DNA of 64,000 nt from contig NZ_WQLA01000002.1 of NCBI RefSeq assembly GCF_009755275.1, forward strand, positions 124,001-188,000, in the 5' to 3' direction. This DNA is from Mucilaginibacter aquatilis (GTDB lineage: Bacteria; Bacteroidota; Bacteroidia; Sphingobacteriales; Sphingobacteriaceae). Numbering within the stretch: the stretch's first letter is position 1; each line of letters begins with the position of its first letter. The notes below the pieces were generated by a model. The model ran no database searches and had not been told where the DNA came from. It was given only the letters and a program-made list of their open reading frames with translations. The position numbers and the translations under genes were made by a program. Below are positions 41,909 through 51,191 of the stretch, one piece after another.

Positions 41909-43825
41909 TTAAAAGACTATAGAGCTAGGCGTAATGCGATTTGCCGGAACTTTGATAATTACAATTCCGCGAGGTTCAGGGTCTTTAGTCGTAGAAACTA
42001 TCTCCAACTTGATATTACTTTCCAACGAGCCTATGCCGTTAGGTTTTGGCAACAAATCTAGGACCAGCAAAATGCCGACTTTCGCGGATGTATTTTGATA
42101 TTCCTTAGCCTGACCCAGGTATTTTTCCTTTAATGCGTCAAAAGAGGTGTCTTTAAATTCCCTTTTAACTTCAGTGCAAAAATTAAAAGAAAGATACTCA
42201 AAATAGACATCAGCACGGCCACCTGCGACATCCATTTCTTCCACTTTTATTTTACCCTTCAACATAACTGGTTGCATGTACTCAAAATAGTCAGCTTGAA
42301 GCACATCCTCTTTTGGAAAGGGCTTGGTTTGAAATAAATATTTTGCTTTAGAATGATTGGCCACTGTGTTATCCATGCGAAGTTCTAAAAACCTAAGGGA
42401 ATAAAATAGGATTGTGTTGAATGCATTATTTATCTCTGGATAATTGTAAGTACCAACAGCCTTTAATCCGTTAGTCAGATCGTTGAATTGCTTTTTCAAA
42501 ATCAATGAAACGTCAGTGGTTTGATCTGCCGTGTAAGCCATAACAAACTTTTCAAATTCCGTTAAAATATGAGTTGGAAGTTGAGCTAGCGAGGGGACAG
42601 CATCCGCTAAAGATCCAGATACTGCCCCCTCACCATTTCCCGTTTGCCACGATGATTTGTAAATTTCAATATCAGCTTGTAATTGTTGAGCAATGATGGC
42701 CAATTCTTTATCCTTATTAAGATTAAGCCATTGCTCTAACAGGAAAACCTTTTCCGGTTGTTCAATGAACTTTGCCTTGATGATGGGCCTGGTTAATAAT
42801 TCAAGGCCGCCGGTTGCAACCTTTTTAAATATAGTGCGACTACAATCGTATATTTTGACCAAGTACTTTTCGATAACGACGATTGGCTCAAGCCACGCGG
42901 GTGTTGTGAAATGTTGGAGTAACGTGGTTAAATAGTCCGCCATCTCATACCAATAAAATATTTCGGTATTACGCAGGCCTACCCAATGTATCTGTTGGTT
43001 ATAATTATCCCAGGCATTATAAATCGAAAGAGCTCGTTTTAAGGCTTCCACCTGCTCTTTCAATCTTGATATAGTTTCCCGATCAACGAACTTTTTCAGT
43101 GTCAAAATCGCTGCTGTATAGACATCCGCGTCGTGCCTGCCGTATAAGCTGGCTTGCTTGAATAATTTCATGGCCGAATCAAAATTTGAAATGGCCTGGG
43201 TTTGAGTTGCTGAGTTAAGTGCCTTGGTGAGAAAACACATACCTAATTCATAAAGTGCGTCATCTTCCCCAACTTTTGCTGCAACAAATTCGGTCAATTT
43301 ATCTACAAGATCTTCAGTTTGAAAATCCGTAAAGCAGACACCAATGATTTTGGCAACGTATTTAAGGTATCTAGGATCATCCGATGTTTTAACACTTATC
43401 AAATAGCCTATCAGGCTATACAGTTTCGCCTTATTCCTGATCGCAATTTCGAAAGCGCCGAGCAAAAAGTAACCCCGGTTCAACGATTGACCAGAAGCAT
43501 CACCGGCACGATGTAAAAGAGTATCAAATGTGTATGCTAACCTTCCCGGCTGCGTACAAAGCGTTTCTATTGCATTCCTGATTGCCACCGGGTCATTATT
43601 GTTGGCGAAGCTCCTGATCACAATATCTTGTATTAAAGGTGATTCGGCGGCCTGATCAAAAATGGTTATATCTTCCAATAATATTTTCAAAAACTCATCC
43701 ATCATTTTTGAGTTCGCAATGACATCTATCGAATCATGGTAGGTGTTTAAGCCCCCAAGGTCATCTACGCTGACTGATTCGCCAGCTTGCAATGATTTAA
43801 TCAATAATTGTTCGATTTCTTTCAT
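41909..43825 (-). CDS. ABC-3C effector with C-terminal PD-(D/E)XK nuclease domain
   Basis: The frame opens at 43969, but ATG 43825 (MKEIEQLLIKSLQAG) is 10 nt after the ATPase stop and gives a 638-aa protein. Most of the chain is helical and repeat-like. The C-terminal region GGRADVYFEYLSFNFCTEVKRE...QAKEYQNTSAKVGILLVLDLLP is a restriction-endonuclease-like site (Asp, then ExK) with the following Q-x-x-x-Y helix. Together with the ATPase and middle component upstream it completes an ABC three-component conflict system, in which this is the toxic effector. Confidence 0.75.
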   Translation of the reverse strand: MKEIEQLLIKSLQAGESVSVDDLGGLNTYHDSIDVIANSKMMDEFLKILLEDITIFDQAAESPLIQDIVIRSFANNNDPVAIRNAIETLCTQPGRLAYTFDTLLHRAGDASGQSLNRGYFLLGAFEIAIRNKAKLYSLIGYLISVKTSDDPRYLKYVAKIIGVCFTDFQTEDLVDKLTEFVAAKVGEDDALYELGMCFLTKALNSATQTQAISNFDSAMKLFKQASLYGRHDADVYTAAILTLKKFVDRETISRLKEQVEALKRALSIYNAWDNYNQQIHWVGLRNTEIFYWYEMADYLTTLLQHFTTPAWLEPIVVIEKYLVKIYDCSRTIFKKVATGGLELLTRPIIKAKFIEQPEKVFLLEQWLNLNKDKELAIIAQQLQADIEIYKSSWQTGNGEGAVSGSLADAVPSLAQLPTHILTEFEKFVMAYTADQTTDVSLILKKQFNDLTNGLKAVGTYNYPEINNAFNTILFYSLRFLELRMDNTVANHSKAKYLFQTKPFPKEDVLQADYFEYMQPVMLKGKIKVEEMDVAGGRADVYFEYLSFNFCTEVKREFKDTSFDALKEKYLGQAKEYQNTSAKVGILLVLDLLPKPNGIGSLESNIKLEIVSTTKDPEPRGIVIIKVPANRITPSSIVF

Positions 43826-43835
43826 CGGGATGTAC

Positions 43836-45866
43836 CTACCATAAAAAGTCATCGCCCTGTGCATGCAACCGTTGCTTATCGTCGATATGAGCAAGTAAAG
43901 TCGGCGATGCGACGGAAGCGATAATGATCTGTAATGAAGGCAAAACTTTACAAAGGTCTTCCAACCCATTAATCAAGTTATTAAGGTCATCCGGATTTAC
44001 CTCTTGGGCGGCGGGAGAATCAATTACCATAAAACCAGGATGTCGGCCAAGACCGCGTTCCTCTGCAACAGCTATCAAAGCGATGGTAACGATAACTTTT
44101 AATCGTAGCTGCTCACCCTTAGATACATTAGAGTAAGAAGTTGGGCTGCCATCTTTATCGATTTTAAGATGGGGATTGCTCGTTAATGCAACGGATTGGT
44201 ATTGACTTAGACCTACTTTTTTACAAAAATCTAAGATTCTGTCATTGACATCCTGTAACAGTTCTTCTTGAAGATCTTTGAATCTTGCATGTGTGATTTT
44301 TATAGCAGTCTGTAAAATCTTGTTCTCGTCGATAACTTCCGCTGCTGATTTCTCTGTGATATCCTCTATCACGGCTGGTTTAGTTGGCTCAACAGTCCTT
44401 GTGGTTTTATATTCTTCCTCCAATATTTCGAGACGTGTCACCTCGTGTTTAAGACTATCTAATTCGGTTTGCGCTACACGGACCGATTGTAGGTTTTGTT
44501 CATACTCATCCATTGCAGCTTTGAAGTCAGCTATGGATTGTGTAAGATTACCATGCCTTAGTTTTTTTGCCCGGACACTATTTTTCATAAGGTCGCACAT
44601 TGCGGCTGATGCTCGCACAGATTCCTCCAGTTCTGATAAAATGGCATCTGAGTCATCAGTGTCAATCATTTTTTTATCACAGATCGCGCAAGTGTGCTCA
44701 TTCTTTTCTTTTTCAAGTTGTTCTGTTGTGATCTTGCTTTCACAATGGGGGCAACAGGTCGGGTTTAGTCGTTTAAATACTGCATTAGCTGCTTTGTCTT
44801 CTAAAAACCCGTTGAGCTTTTTCTTATCTAGAATCCATTCTTTATTGACTAGCTCTGCCTTTTCCTCCTCATCTACAAGTTCAATATATGCTGTTTTTTC
44901 TGAGGCGTAATTTGCGTTATATTGTTTTTGTAAATCATTGTAGCCGTCACTATTGAATTGCGGTGCCGGTTTTGAAGCCAGATCTTCTCTCTTCAATTTT
45001 AATTCGCTTTGAATTTCTCCTAAACGTTGTCTTCTGTTTTCTTTATCGCGATCCTCAAAGACGGTTTCAACTTGGGCTTCACTTTTCAATTGTCCGTCCA
45101 ATGCTTTAAGTGCTGCATGTGTCGATATCCATGGCAAACCCAGAAACATATTTAGGATTCTCGTCGGTAAGCCGCTTAATGCCGTATCACCGAACAATGC
45201 TCCGTAATCGGTTCCGATAAAAAGAGCCGCAGCCAATGCGGGCCAGCCATGCACAACTTCTTTACCTGCTTCCACCTCAGAACTCGACTGGCGAAAAGAG
45301 GCGATCTGGTTGAGCCCAAGTTCATTGAGCCAAAAATCAGAAATGACCTCAGCCATTTCATCTTCGCTATTGAATTCAGAAACAATACTGTTTTTTGTTT
45401 CTCCTTTTAGCAATTCGATCTGCCCTGTGACCGAATTGTCGCCCTGTTTCATACTTAACAGATATTTTTTATCATCTACACTGTACTTTAACGCGGCTTC
45501 GTTAATCCAACTCTTTACCCCTGACTGCAAATCAGCTGACGCTTTACCTTTAAACAACCACTTAATTACTTCTAAGGCTGTTGTTTTTCCTTTGCCATTT
45601 TTATCGGAGAGTATGCCCCAAACTCCAGCTTTCAGATTAGCAAATTCAAATTTGAAGTCATTAGTATATTCCCCTTTTTTTTGACCTGAAAAAGATACGT
45701 CAAGAAAATTCACTCGCTTTGGGGTACCGGTGTTAGGGGCTTGTTTGATATTGTATTTTTTAAGAAACCGTTCGACAATTTTTTTATCATAACCGGATTT
45801 CTCAGCAATACTATCGAGCCATCCCACCTTTTTCTTTTCAATTGCTGTAGTTGTTTTCTTACTCAT
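43836..45866 (-). CDS. ABC-3C ATPase (SMC/Rad50-like)
   Basis: 676 aa. Walker A GILSDKNGKGKTT (residues 84-96), a long coiled-coil centre with a zinc-hook-like segment (TCCPHCES...HTCAICDKK, ~365-400), ABC signature SKGEQLRLKV (~586) and Walker B PGFMVIDSPAAQE (~615). The N-terminal ~45 residues precede the ATPase. It senses or clamps nucleic acid and controls the partner nuclease. The start overlaps the stop of the upstream middle-component gene by 4 nt. Confidence 0.88.
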   Translation of the reverse strand: MSKKTTTAIEKKKVGWLDSIAEKSGYDKKIVERFLKKYNIKQAPNTGTPKRVNFLDVSFSGQKKGEYTNDFKFEFANLKAGVWGILSDKNGKGKTTALEVIKWLFKGKASADLQSGVKSWINEAALKYSVDDKKYLLSMKQGDNSVTGQIELLKGETKNSIVSEFNSEDEMAEVISDFWLNELGLNQIASFRQSSSEVEAGKEVVHGWPALAAALFIGTDYGALFGDTALSGLPTRILNMFLGLPWISTHAALKALDGQLKSEAQVETVFEDRDKENRRQRLGEIQSELKLKREDLASKPAPQFNSDGYNDLQKQYNANYASEKTAYIELVDEEEKAELVNKEWILDKKKLNGFLEDKAANAVFKRLNPTCCPHCESKITTEQLEKEKNEHTCAICDKKMIDTDDSDAILSELEESVRASAAMCDLMKNSVRAKKLRHGNLTQSIADFKAAMDEYEQNLQSVRVAQTELDSLKHEVTRLEILEEEYKTTRTVEPTKPAVIEDITEKSAAEVIDENKILQTAIKITHARFKDLQEELLQDVNDRILDFCKKVGLSQYQSVALTSNPHLKIDKDGSPTSYSNVSKGEQLRLKVIVTIALIAVAEERGLGRHPGFMVIDSPAAQEVNPDDLNNLINGLEDLCKVLPSLQIIIASVASPTLLAHIDDKQRLHAQGDDFLW

Positions 45867-46492
45867 TTTATACGGTTTAGGGCATTAAGTCTGTTAATTA
45901 CTTCGTTCTTTATGGAGGGAATTTGCGTACCAAGTTGCGTGGTCGCATAACTCATATGTTTATACTGCCGCTCTTTTAATGCACTACCACCTAGCGATCC
46001 AGCTATTTCTTTCACGAGCTTCGCTCGTTCGTCATACCAACCCAGCGATGGAAATTCCTTGGTAACATCATCAACCAACTGAACTGACAAGGGTGTTATA
46101 TAATAATAATAAGCTTTTATAGTTTCATCAGATTTATCGCCATCCTGATAAACCAAGCCCTTAGACACCAAAAGCGACAATGACTCGTGCAGATTTTCGA
46201 ATGCGCCGAAACGGTAACGGATCATAGGAATTGAGCGTAGATCGGGTTCCTGATCATCGATGATATTTTCCGCTTTCAGTAAATATTTATCTTCTCCAGT
46301 CTCTTCATATTTATTAAGTAGTTCATACGCGAGAAAATCAGGATACCGAACCCAAAAGTCCAACGCATGCAACTTTGCTTTACCATCAAAAAAGCCAACA
46401 TACCCATCGGGATGGTTTGAAATTCGATCAGACCCTCTTACTAAAATATAAAGTAAGCGTATAGCATCTTGAACTGTAGTAGTTTGTGACAT
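45863..46492 (-). CDS. ABC-3C middle component
   Basis: 209 aa, helical winged-helix-like protein: TVQDAIRLLYILVRGSDRISNHPDGYVGFFDGKAKLHALDFWVRYPDFLAYELL ... ITPLSVQLVDDVTKEFP. It matches the small middle-component proteins that accompany ABC-3C ATPases in Bacteroidota. First gene of the three-gene operon. The role in the complex is known only from family-level comparison. Confidence 0.72.
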   Translation of the reverse strand: MSQTTTVQDAIRLLYILVRGSDRISNHPDGYVGFFDGKAKLHALDFWVRYPDFLAYELLNKYEETGEDKYLLKAENIIDDQEPDLRSIPMIRYRFGAFENLHESLSLLVSKGLVYQDGDKSDETIKAYYYYITPLSVQLVDDVTKEFPSLGWYDERAKLVKEIAGSLGGSALKERQYKHMSYATTQLGTQIPSIKNEVINRLNALNRIK

Positions 46493-47094
46493 TTATAAAA
46501 GTAATGATAAAGGCAGGTATTATTAAAAATACAATTAACTAATATAAAGACAGCATTTTAAAAAGAAGAATTATATATGATATAAGCAGATTGGAAAACG
46601 TTCCAACTTGCATTTCATTACATCCATAAATTGGCTCGAAATAAGGTTAGGAGACGATGGCTTCAATTATTTGAAAGCTCAATAAGATAGGATTCTTGCA
46701 TTATGCACACTTGGGATGAATAAAGGATAACGGAACATTACCCTTGTTGGAGAAGTGCAAAGCAAGCCATGTTTTGAGAGCCCAAACCCCTGTGGCAATA
46801 AATAATCAATACTCACTACTACGTTCAATTGGAGAGCCAAAAAACTGCTACGATATCATTGTATAATGTGACAAGAATTTATGCAAACTTAGACGTTAAA
46901 TAACCATAAGATTGACTCAGTAATCCATTAAATATCATATGGATAAAAATTCAAACATCTTGCTACTATAGTTTGAATGTGCTATATTAGTATAAGTCAT
47001 TAGGAATCAAATCAATGCAGAATAACTGTGGAAAATTCGGGAATTGCCACAACTGCAGAGCTGTAAAATATTGATAAATAGGATATTATTTGGA
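46493..47094. other. AT-rich gap without genes at the right end of the island
   Basis: About 600 bp between the ABC-3C operon promoter region and att repeat 2. No ORF over 30 codons with sensible composition, no strong hairpins or repeats. This is probably the distal end of the element. Confidence 0.5.
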
Positions 47095-47123
47095 CGGGTT
47101 CGTGTCCCGTCCATTCCGCTTTT
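47095..47123 (+). repeat. att repeat 2 (island right end)
   Basis: CGGGTTCG-T-GTCCCGTCC continuing ATTCCGCTTTT; one mismatch to 5430-5458. Only the tRNA 3' part is present (no D- or anticodon arm), so this is a junction, not a gene. The copy includes GGACGGG/CCCGTCC pairing around the T-loop. Confidence 0.9.
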
Positions 47124-47142
47124 AAAGGTTCATTCAGAACCG

Positions 47143-47178
47143 AAACCGCTTAAAATCAACATTTTAAGCGGTTTTTTT
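47143..47178 (+). terminator. Rho-independent terminator after att repeat 2
   Basis: 14-bp stem AAACCGCTTAAAAT (47143-47156) with ATTTTAAGCGGTTT (47161-47174), loop CAAC, T-run to 47178. Each of the three tRNA 3' ends in the window is followed by such a terminator. Confidence 0.88.
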
Positions 47179-47219
47179 GTTTCAAACAAACTCATCCGCA
47201 CACATTAAAAGGAAAAATT

Positions 47220-47858
47220 TTGGAGTTGATTCAAATAATACAACACTATTATTGGGAGGTTTATAATAGACATTATTCGATAGGTGTGATTAAAAAATCC
47301 TGGTTAGCTCGAAAGTATTGTCCGATTACACTATTTAAAAATGATATCGAGGATGCAAAATTGACGAGTGTATTTGACATCGATGAGTGGGAACAAATAA
47401 AAGCAGAAGGTTTGTCAATATCGGACGACGTTTATCAATCTTTATACTTATATCATTTAAACCTCCAGAGAGTTAATTACGAAAAGATTATTACTATCAA
47501 CACAGAAGAAACATTTAATTCATTTGAACTTGAATTATTGCAAAAGGAAGTATTGAACTATATGCACAAAAAGCAGATAGTTATCGAAACTTTGCCCACT
47601 AGCAACGTCAGAATAGGGCATCACAATGATTACTCTAGCTATCATTTATGGAATTGGTTGGAATGGGAAAATGAAGGCTGTCCTTTGCCTCCTATCGTTG
47701 TAGGAACTGATGATACCGGCATCTTTGCAACTAATATCCTTAACGAATTTGCTAATATTTATTGTTACCTCACTAACAGCGGTAGAACCAATCATAATAA
47801 AGCATTCGATATAATAAAAAAACTTGATTATAACTCTCAAGTATATAAATTTACTTGA
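47220..47858 (+). pseudogene. C-terminal remnant of an adenosine-deaminase-like protein (RdrB-like)
   Basis: 212-codon frame (TTG start, no good RBS). The second half carries the hallmark end of adenosine/AMP deaminases: VIETLPTSNVRIG (E-x-x-P-x-SN, ~121-133), YHLWNWLEW, and IVVGTDDTGIFATNILNEFANIY (metal-binding Asp pair, ~159-181). The N-terminal HxH, His and catalytic Glu motifs are absent, so it cannot be active alone. Large deaminases ending like this occur in RADAR anti-phage systems (RdrB); that link is inference. It starts just after the att repeat and terminator, so integration or deletion probably removed the 5' part. Confidence 0.6.
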
Positions 47859-48090
47859 TTGTCTTTTTCTAAGGCTTGCGATTCGTGCGCTAGACACGCT
47901 TTCTGCTCGATTATATCAATTTTTCATTTCTATGTGATACAAATGATATCGTTTTGACGCAATACCAATCGCTATATTATGCCAAAAGTAAAAGTGAATA
48001 AAAGAGGTTTTGGCGTAATATTGTTAGCCAAAACTTGAAAAACAATCGTACACCATTGTGTTTTTCCTACTATAGTATAAAGACGCCTCG

Positions 48091-49369
48091 TCACAATTCA
48101 TTTATAGAATCTTCCAAACCCCAAAGGTGTTCACTGTATTTTGCTTTAATCTGCTGCATGTCGTTTTGAACTTTCGTATCGGTTACCCGCGCGTAGTGCT
48201 GAGTAGAGCGAATGCTTTTATGTCCTAACATTTGCCCAACGGTCTCAATAGGTATGCCATTCGTAAGTGTTACCGTAGTGGCAAAAGTATGTCTGGCGCA
48301 ATGGTAAGTGAGATGTTTTGTGATGCCAAGTTGTTTTGCGATATCTTTCAGATAGGCATTTGCTTTTTGATTGGTCACATTAGGAAACAACTTATTTTCC
48401 GGTCGACGTGGATGCGTTTTATAATGTGATAAAAGCAGCTTGGCCGGCGGAAGAAGGGGAACACGTACACGATTGTTATTTTTAACGCGATGAGTCTGGA
48501 TCCAGGTTTCACCGTTATCAGAAACCTGATCATCCACATTTAATTTTATAGTATCCGCATAAGATAAGCCCGTATAACAGCTAAATAAAAATATATCACG
48601 AACCAAGGCCAACTTTTTAGGAAATCGCTTTAGAGCCAATCGAGATAACTCTTCACCTGTTAAATAATCCCGGTGAACTTCCGTCGACTTCATTCTATGG
48701 GCTATAAAAGGATCTTTTGAGATCCAACCGAAATCCATGGAAATATGAACAATTGTTCACAATTTTTTAATGAGTTGGATTGCAGTATTATTCTTTACTC
48801 CGTAATCTGTCTTGAGGTAGTATTCATAATCTTTAACGAATTGATGATCTAACTGATCAAGGCGTATATCATTTGTCTGAAGCTTTAGTTTAAGAAAGGC
48901 TTTTAAAGATTTATAACCCGACTGATACTTTTGCAACGTGGCCTTAGAGTAATCTTTTCCTATCAAACCGATTATATAATTTAATTGATAGTCCCAAGCC
49001 ATTGATAACATTTTAGGCGGTTCAATCTCTTCACCTTGCATTAGTTTACGGACATGCTGAGCAGTAAAGGATTTGCCAATCAAGTACAATTGCTGTCGGC
49101 ACTCATGCGCCCGCGCAAATAAACTATCAAGCCATGCATTAACTGTTCGGGCCCCGGCTCCTATACCCAGCATGCGATTAGCTTTAACATCCCATTCTCG
49201 TCGCTGACATTTTCTTTGGGTCGACCATTCTTCGCGTGTCCCATTGACAGTAAGACGGATGTAGATAGTGGAATTTAGATTTTCTTGATTTTTACCGCGT
49301 CGAAGAAAAAACTTGATGCTGAACGTAAGCTTTTCAGCAGGACTGACAATCTGCTTTTTTAAATTTTTT
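48091..49369 (-). pseudogene. Tyrosine recombinase/integrase, interrupted by in-frame TGA
   Basis: One reading frame runs from the A9 tract (49364-49372) to 48091, broken by a single TGA at 48757-48759: ...NTAIQLIKKL-stop-TIVHISMDFGWISKDPF, where the intact homologue at 9-10 kb has KKLRTIMKVANEIGWAKRNPF, so an Arg codon (CGA to TGA) is the simplest cause. Catalytic motifs CYTGLSYADTIKL, HCARHTFATTV and GHKSIRSTQHYARV are downstream of the stop. No ATG exists upstream of the core in this frame; an ATG at 49386-49388 in the HTH frame could lead in through a -1 shift. Confidence 0.8.
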
Positions 49370-49372
49370 TTT
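49364..49372 (-). other. A9 slippery tract at the second HTH/integrase junction
   Basis: Nine A on the minus strand, reading CAA AAA AAA ATT TAA in the HTH frame. A -1 shift enters the integrase frame (AAT TTA AAA AAG CAG ATT...). Position relative to the HTH (after DIE-stop-MLNGTQKK) matches the tract at 10314-10322 (after DIDAMLAKAEKK). Confidence 0.5.
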
Positions 49373-49388
49373 GAGTCCCATTAAGCAT

Positions 49389-49640
49389 TCACTCGATATC
49401 AGATTGTTTGTAATAATAAGTACCACCAATTTTTGAATAAGGAAGTTCTCCAGCGAATCGAAGATTTTGCAAAGTGCTAGCCGAAATATTAAGCATCTTC
49501 TTTACCTCGGTATTTTTAAGCCATTTGGGCTGATCTTGAACTTGCGGTACGCTTAAAGTGGATAATAGTGTAAATAATTCTTTTTTGAAATCTTCTAGAT
49601 CTTTTTTAGTTAGGAGGTCATTTGGCGTCATGACAGCCAA
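49389..49640 (-). CDS. HTH excisionase-like protein, 83 aa (premature stop?)
   Basis: NDLLTKKDLEDFKKELFTLL...PKWLKNTEVKKMLNISASTLQNLRFAGELPYSKIGGTYYYKQSDIE, same family as the 10.3 kb protein but ending at a TGA exactly where the homologue continues AMLAKAEKKSP. The next codon is ATG (49386-49388), so either the stop is a mutation or translation restarts there. It is the last recognisable gene of the small element. Confidence 0.75.
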   Translation of the reverse strand: MAVMTPNDLLTKKDLEDFKKELFTLLSTLSVPQVQDQPKWLKNTEVKKMLNISASTLQNLRFAGELPYSKIGGTYYYKQSDIE

Positions 49641-49961
49641 AAATAGAAATATCTTCTTTACACCTTAATAAAAAATCATAATTCAAAGAACCCAATTAAT
49701 AAAGGTTCTGGTCCGTACCGCTCTCGAACTTTTTCTATTAATTTCGCTGTTTCTCAGTCAAAACCTGCCTTTTATACTTAAAATCACAATTATTAATTGA
49801 TTTAATTCTATAGAGCAGATAATTTATAGTGTTAAGTAACCAAATAAGTAACCGACATAAATTGAATAAAATGATGCATTTTGATCAAGTTTGAAGGGAG
49901 TAATGCATGAATTATAGGTAAAAATGAATGATTTAAGTTCATTTAGAGTTACTTGGACTGA

Positions 49962-49987
49962 GGGTTCGAGTCCCGTCCAATTCCGCT
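49962..49987 (+). repeat. att repeat 3 (outer chromosomal junction)
   Basis: GGGTTCGAGTCCCGTCC followed by AATTCCGCT; identical to the tRNA-Asp 3' end except for one extra A in the acceptor part. Probably the original chromosomal tRNA 3' end or an older att copy, with mutation after displacement. Confidence 0.82.
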
Positions 49988-49994
49988 AAAACAC

Positions 49995-50030
49995 AAAAAG
50001 CCTGTTAACGAAATGTTAACAGGCTTTTTT
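49995..50030 (+). terminator. Rho-independent terminator after att repeat 3
   Basis: AAAAAGCCTGTTAAC / GTTAACAGGCTTTTTT hairpin with GAAAT loop. This is the likely native terminator of the tRNA-Asp gene before integration. The 170 bp up to 50209 hold nothing else recognisable. Confidence 0.88.
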
Positions 50031-50209
50031 ACTTATTTCCTTTACAGACGCTTTGCTAAAAATAGTACCGGCTTAAATTGGAATATATACCAGAAGTTTC
50101 TCTTATAATAATCTCTTATCAAAGCACCTTAAAGCATTAACAAAACAGTAATCAATAAAGGCGTAAATAATCAGTTCCACGTGAAACTATAGCGTCATTC
50201 GACAATAAA

Positions 50210-51187
50210 TTATTTTATTCCTTCTGTAGTCATTTCAACCCGTTTAATAGAGCCGTCTTTGTTGTAGTGCAGCTGATCGATGCAAACCGAACGGCTAAAG
50301 CTGTTACCATTACGCTCAAGTGTGCCGTTATGATAAATGAAGTACCATTTACCTTTAAACTCTACTATAGCCTGATGGTTGGTGCCGCTATTACCTGCCA
50401 CCTCGTTCAGTATTTCTTTGTATACATATGGGCCGTTAACGTTCTTAGCTATGGCATAGGCTGTCTTTTCGGGTAAACCGGAGGCGTATGACAGGTAATA
50501 GTTGTCCTTATATTTATGAACCCATGGAGCTTCTTCAAACTTGAATCCGGCAAAGTCTATCTTATTCACTTTACCATCAATTTCAACCATGTTGCTTTTG
50601 AGCTTTGCATAATAGCAAACCCCGTTTCCCCAAAAAAGCCAGGCTTGTCCGTTATTATCAACAAATACGGCAGGGTCAATACAGGTCCAATTATGGGTTG
50701 AAGCAAAGCAATCAGCGTTTGTAAGTAAAGGTTTCCCTATAGCGTCTTTATATGGTCCCTGGGGTTTGTCGGCCACAGCCACGCCTATCCCCGATCCATC
50801 GGTACTTATATACCAGTAATATTTCCCATTACGTTTAATGGCCTGACCGGCGTAAGCTTTACCGGTTTTGTCCCAGGTAAAGTCTGAAACCTTTAAGGGT
50901 GTAGGATACTCCGTCCAGTTTTTTAAATCGGTGGTTGAAAACACACACCAGTCCTTCATTTTGTAGCCTTTTTGGTTCCCTTCATAATCATGCCCGGTAA
51001 ACAGCCACAAAGTATCGCCTTCAACAAACGCAGCTGGGTCGGCCGTAAACTTATGTTCTATGACAGGGTTACCTTCCGACTTAAACTTAAACACATTATC
51101 CTTAATTACTTGTGCCTGAAGGTTTAAAGTACAACACAAGCATAAATTAACAACCCACGTAAAGGCAATGTTGCTGCAGTAATTCAT
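50210..51187 (-). CDS. GH43-family glycoside hydrolase, secreted
   Basis: 325 aa from the ATG at 51187 (a longer frame exists, but this one gives a signal peptide MNYCSNIAFTWVVNLCLCCTLNLQA). Five-bladed propeller motifs: TADPAAFVEGDTLWLFTGHD (base Asp), CIDPAVFVDNNGQAWLFWG (pKa-modulating Asp), GFKFEEAPWVHKYKDNYYLSYAS (acid Glu). GH43 enzymes remove arabinose or xylose units from plant polysaccharides. First of three adjacent GH43 genes; linked to a GH31 gene. Confidence 0.9.
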   Translation of the reverse strand: MNYCSNIAFTWVVNLCLCCTLNLQAQVIKDNVFKFKSEGNPVIEHKFTADPAAFVEGDTLWLFTGHDYEGNQKGYKMKDWCVFSTTDLKNWTEYPTPLKVSDFTWDKTGKAYAGQAIKRNGKYYWYISTDGSGIGVAVADKPQGPYKDAIGKPLLTNADCFASTHNWTCIDPAVFVDNNGQAWLFWGNGVCYYAKLKSNMVEIDGKVNKIDFAGFKFEEAPWVHKYKDNYYLSYASGLPEKTAYAIAKNVNGPYVYKEILNEVAGNSGTNHQAIVEFKGKWYFIYHNGTLERNGNSFSRSVCIDQLHYNKDGSIKRVEMTTEGIK

Positions 51188-51191
51188 ATCA

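Larger units (their letters stand above)
5430..47123. mobile_element. Integrative/mobilizable genomic island in tRNA-Asp (~41.7 kb)
   Basis: Bounded by att repeats 1 and 2. The first gene inside is a tyrosine recombinase reading away from the tRNA, as in many tRNA-targeting elements. It contains a relaxase, an accessory Mob gene and oriT-like DNA but no visible type IV secretion genes, so it would be mobilizable rather than self-transmissible. Two extra recombinase genes and shifts in base composition show it was assembled from several elements. Cargo: toxin-antitoxin, sigma/dead-Cas12f, two-component, tubulin/actin/motor, E2-E1/JAB and ABC-3C loci. Confidence 0.8.
47124..49987. mobile_element. 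Degraded ~2.9 kb tandem element at the same tRNA site
   Basis: Lies between att repeats 2 and 3. It holds a truncated deaminase-like gene, a broken integrase and its HTH partner, so it seems to be the remnant of an older insertion next to which the large island later integrated. Confidence 0.65.

Noticed and set aside
46493-47094. Possible small genes or RNA in the AT-rich gap
   Set aside because: No plausible start, stable hairpin or repeat could be supported.
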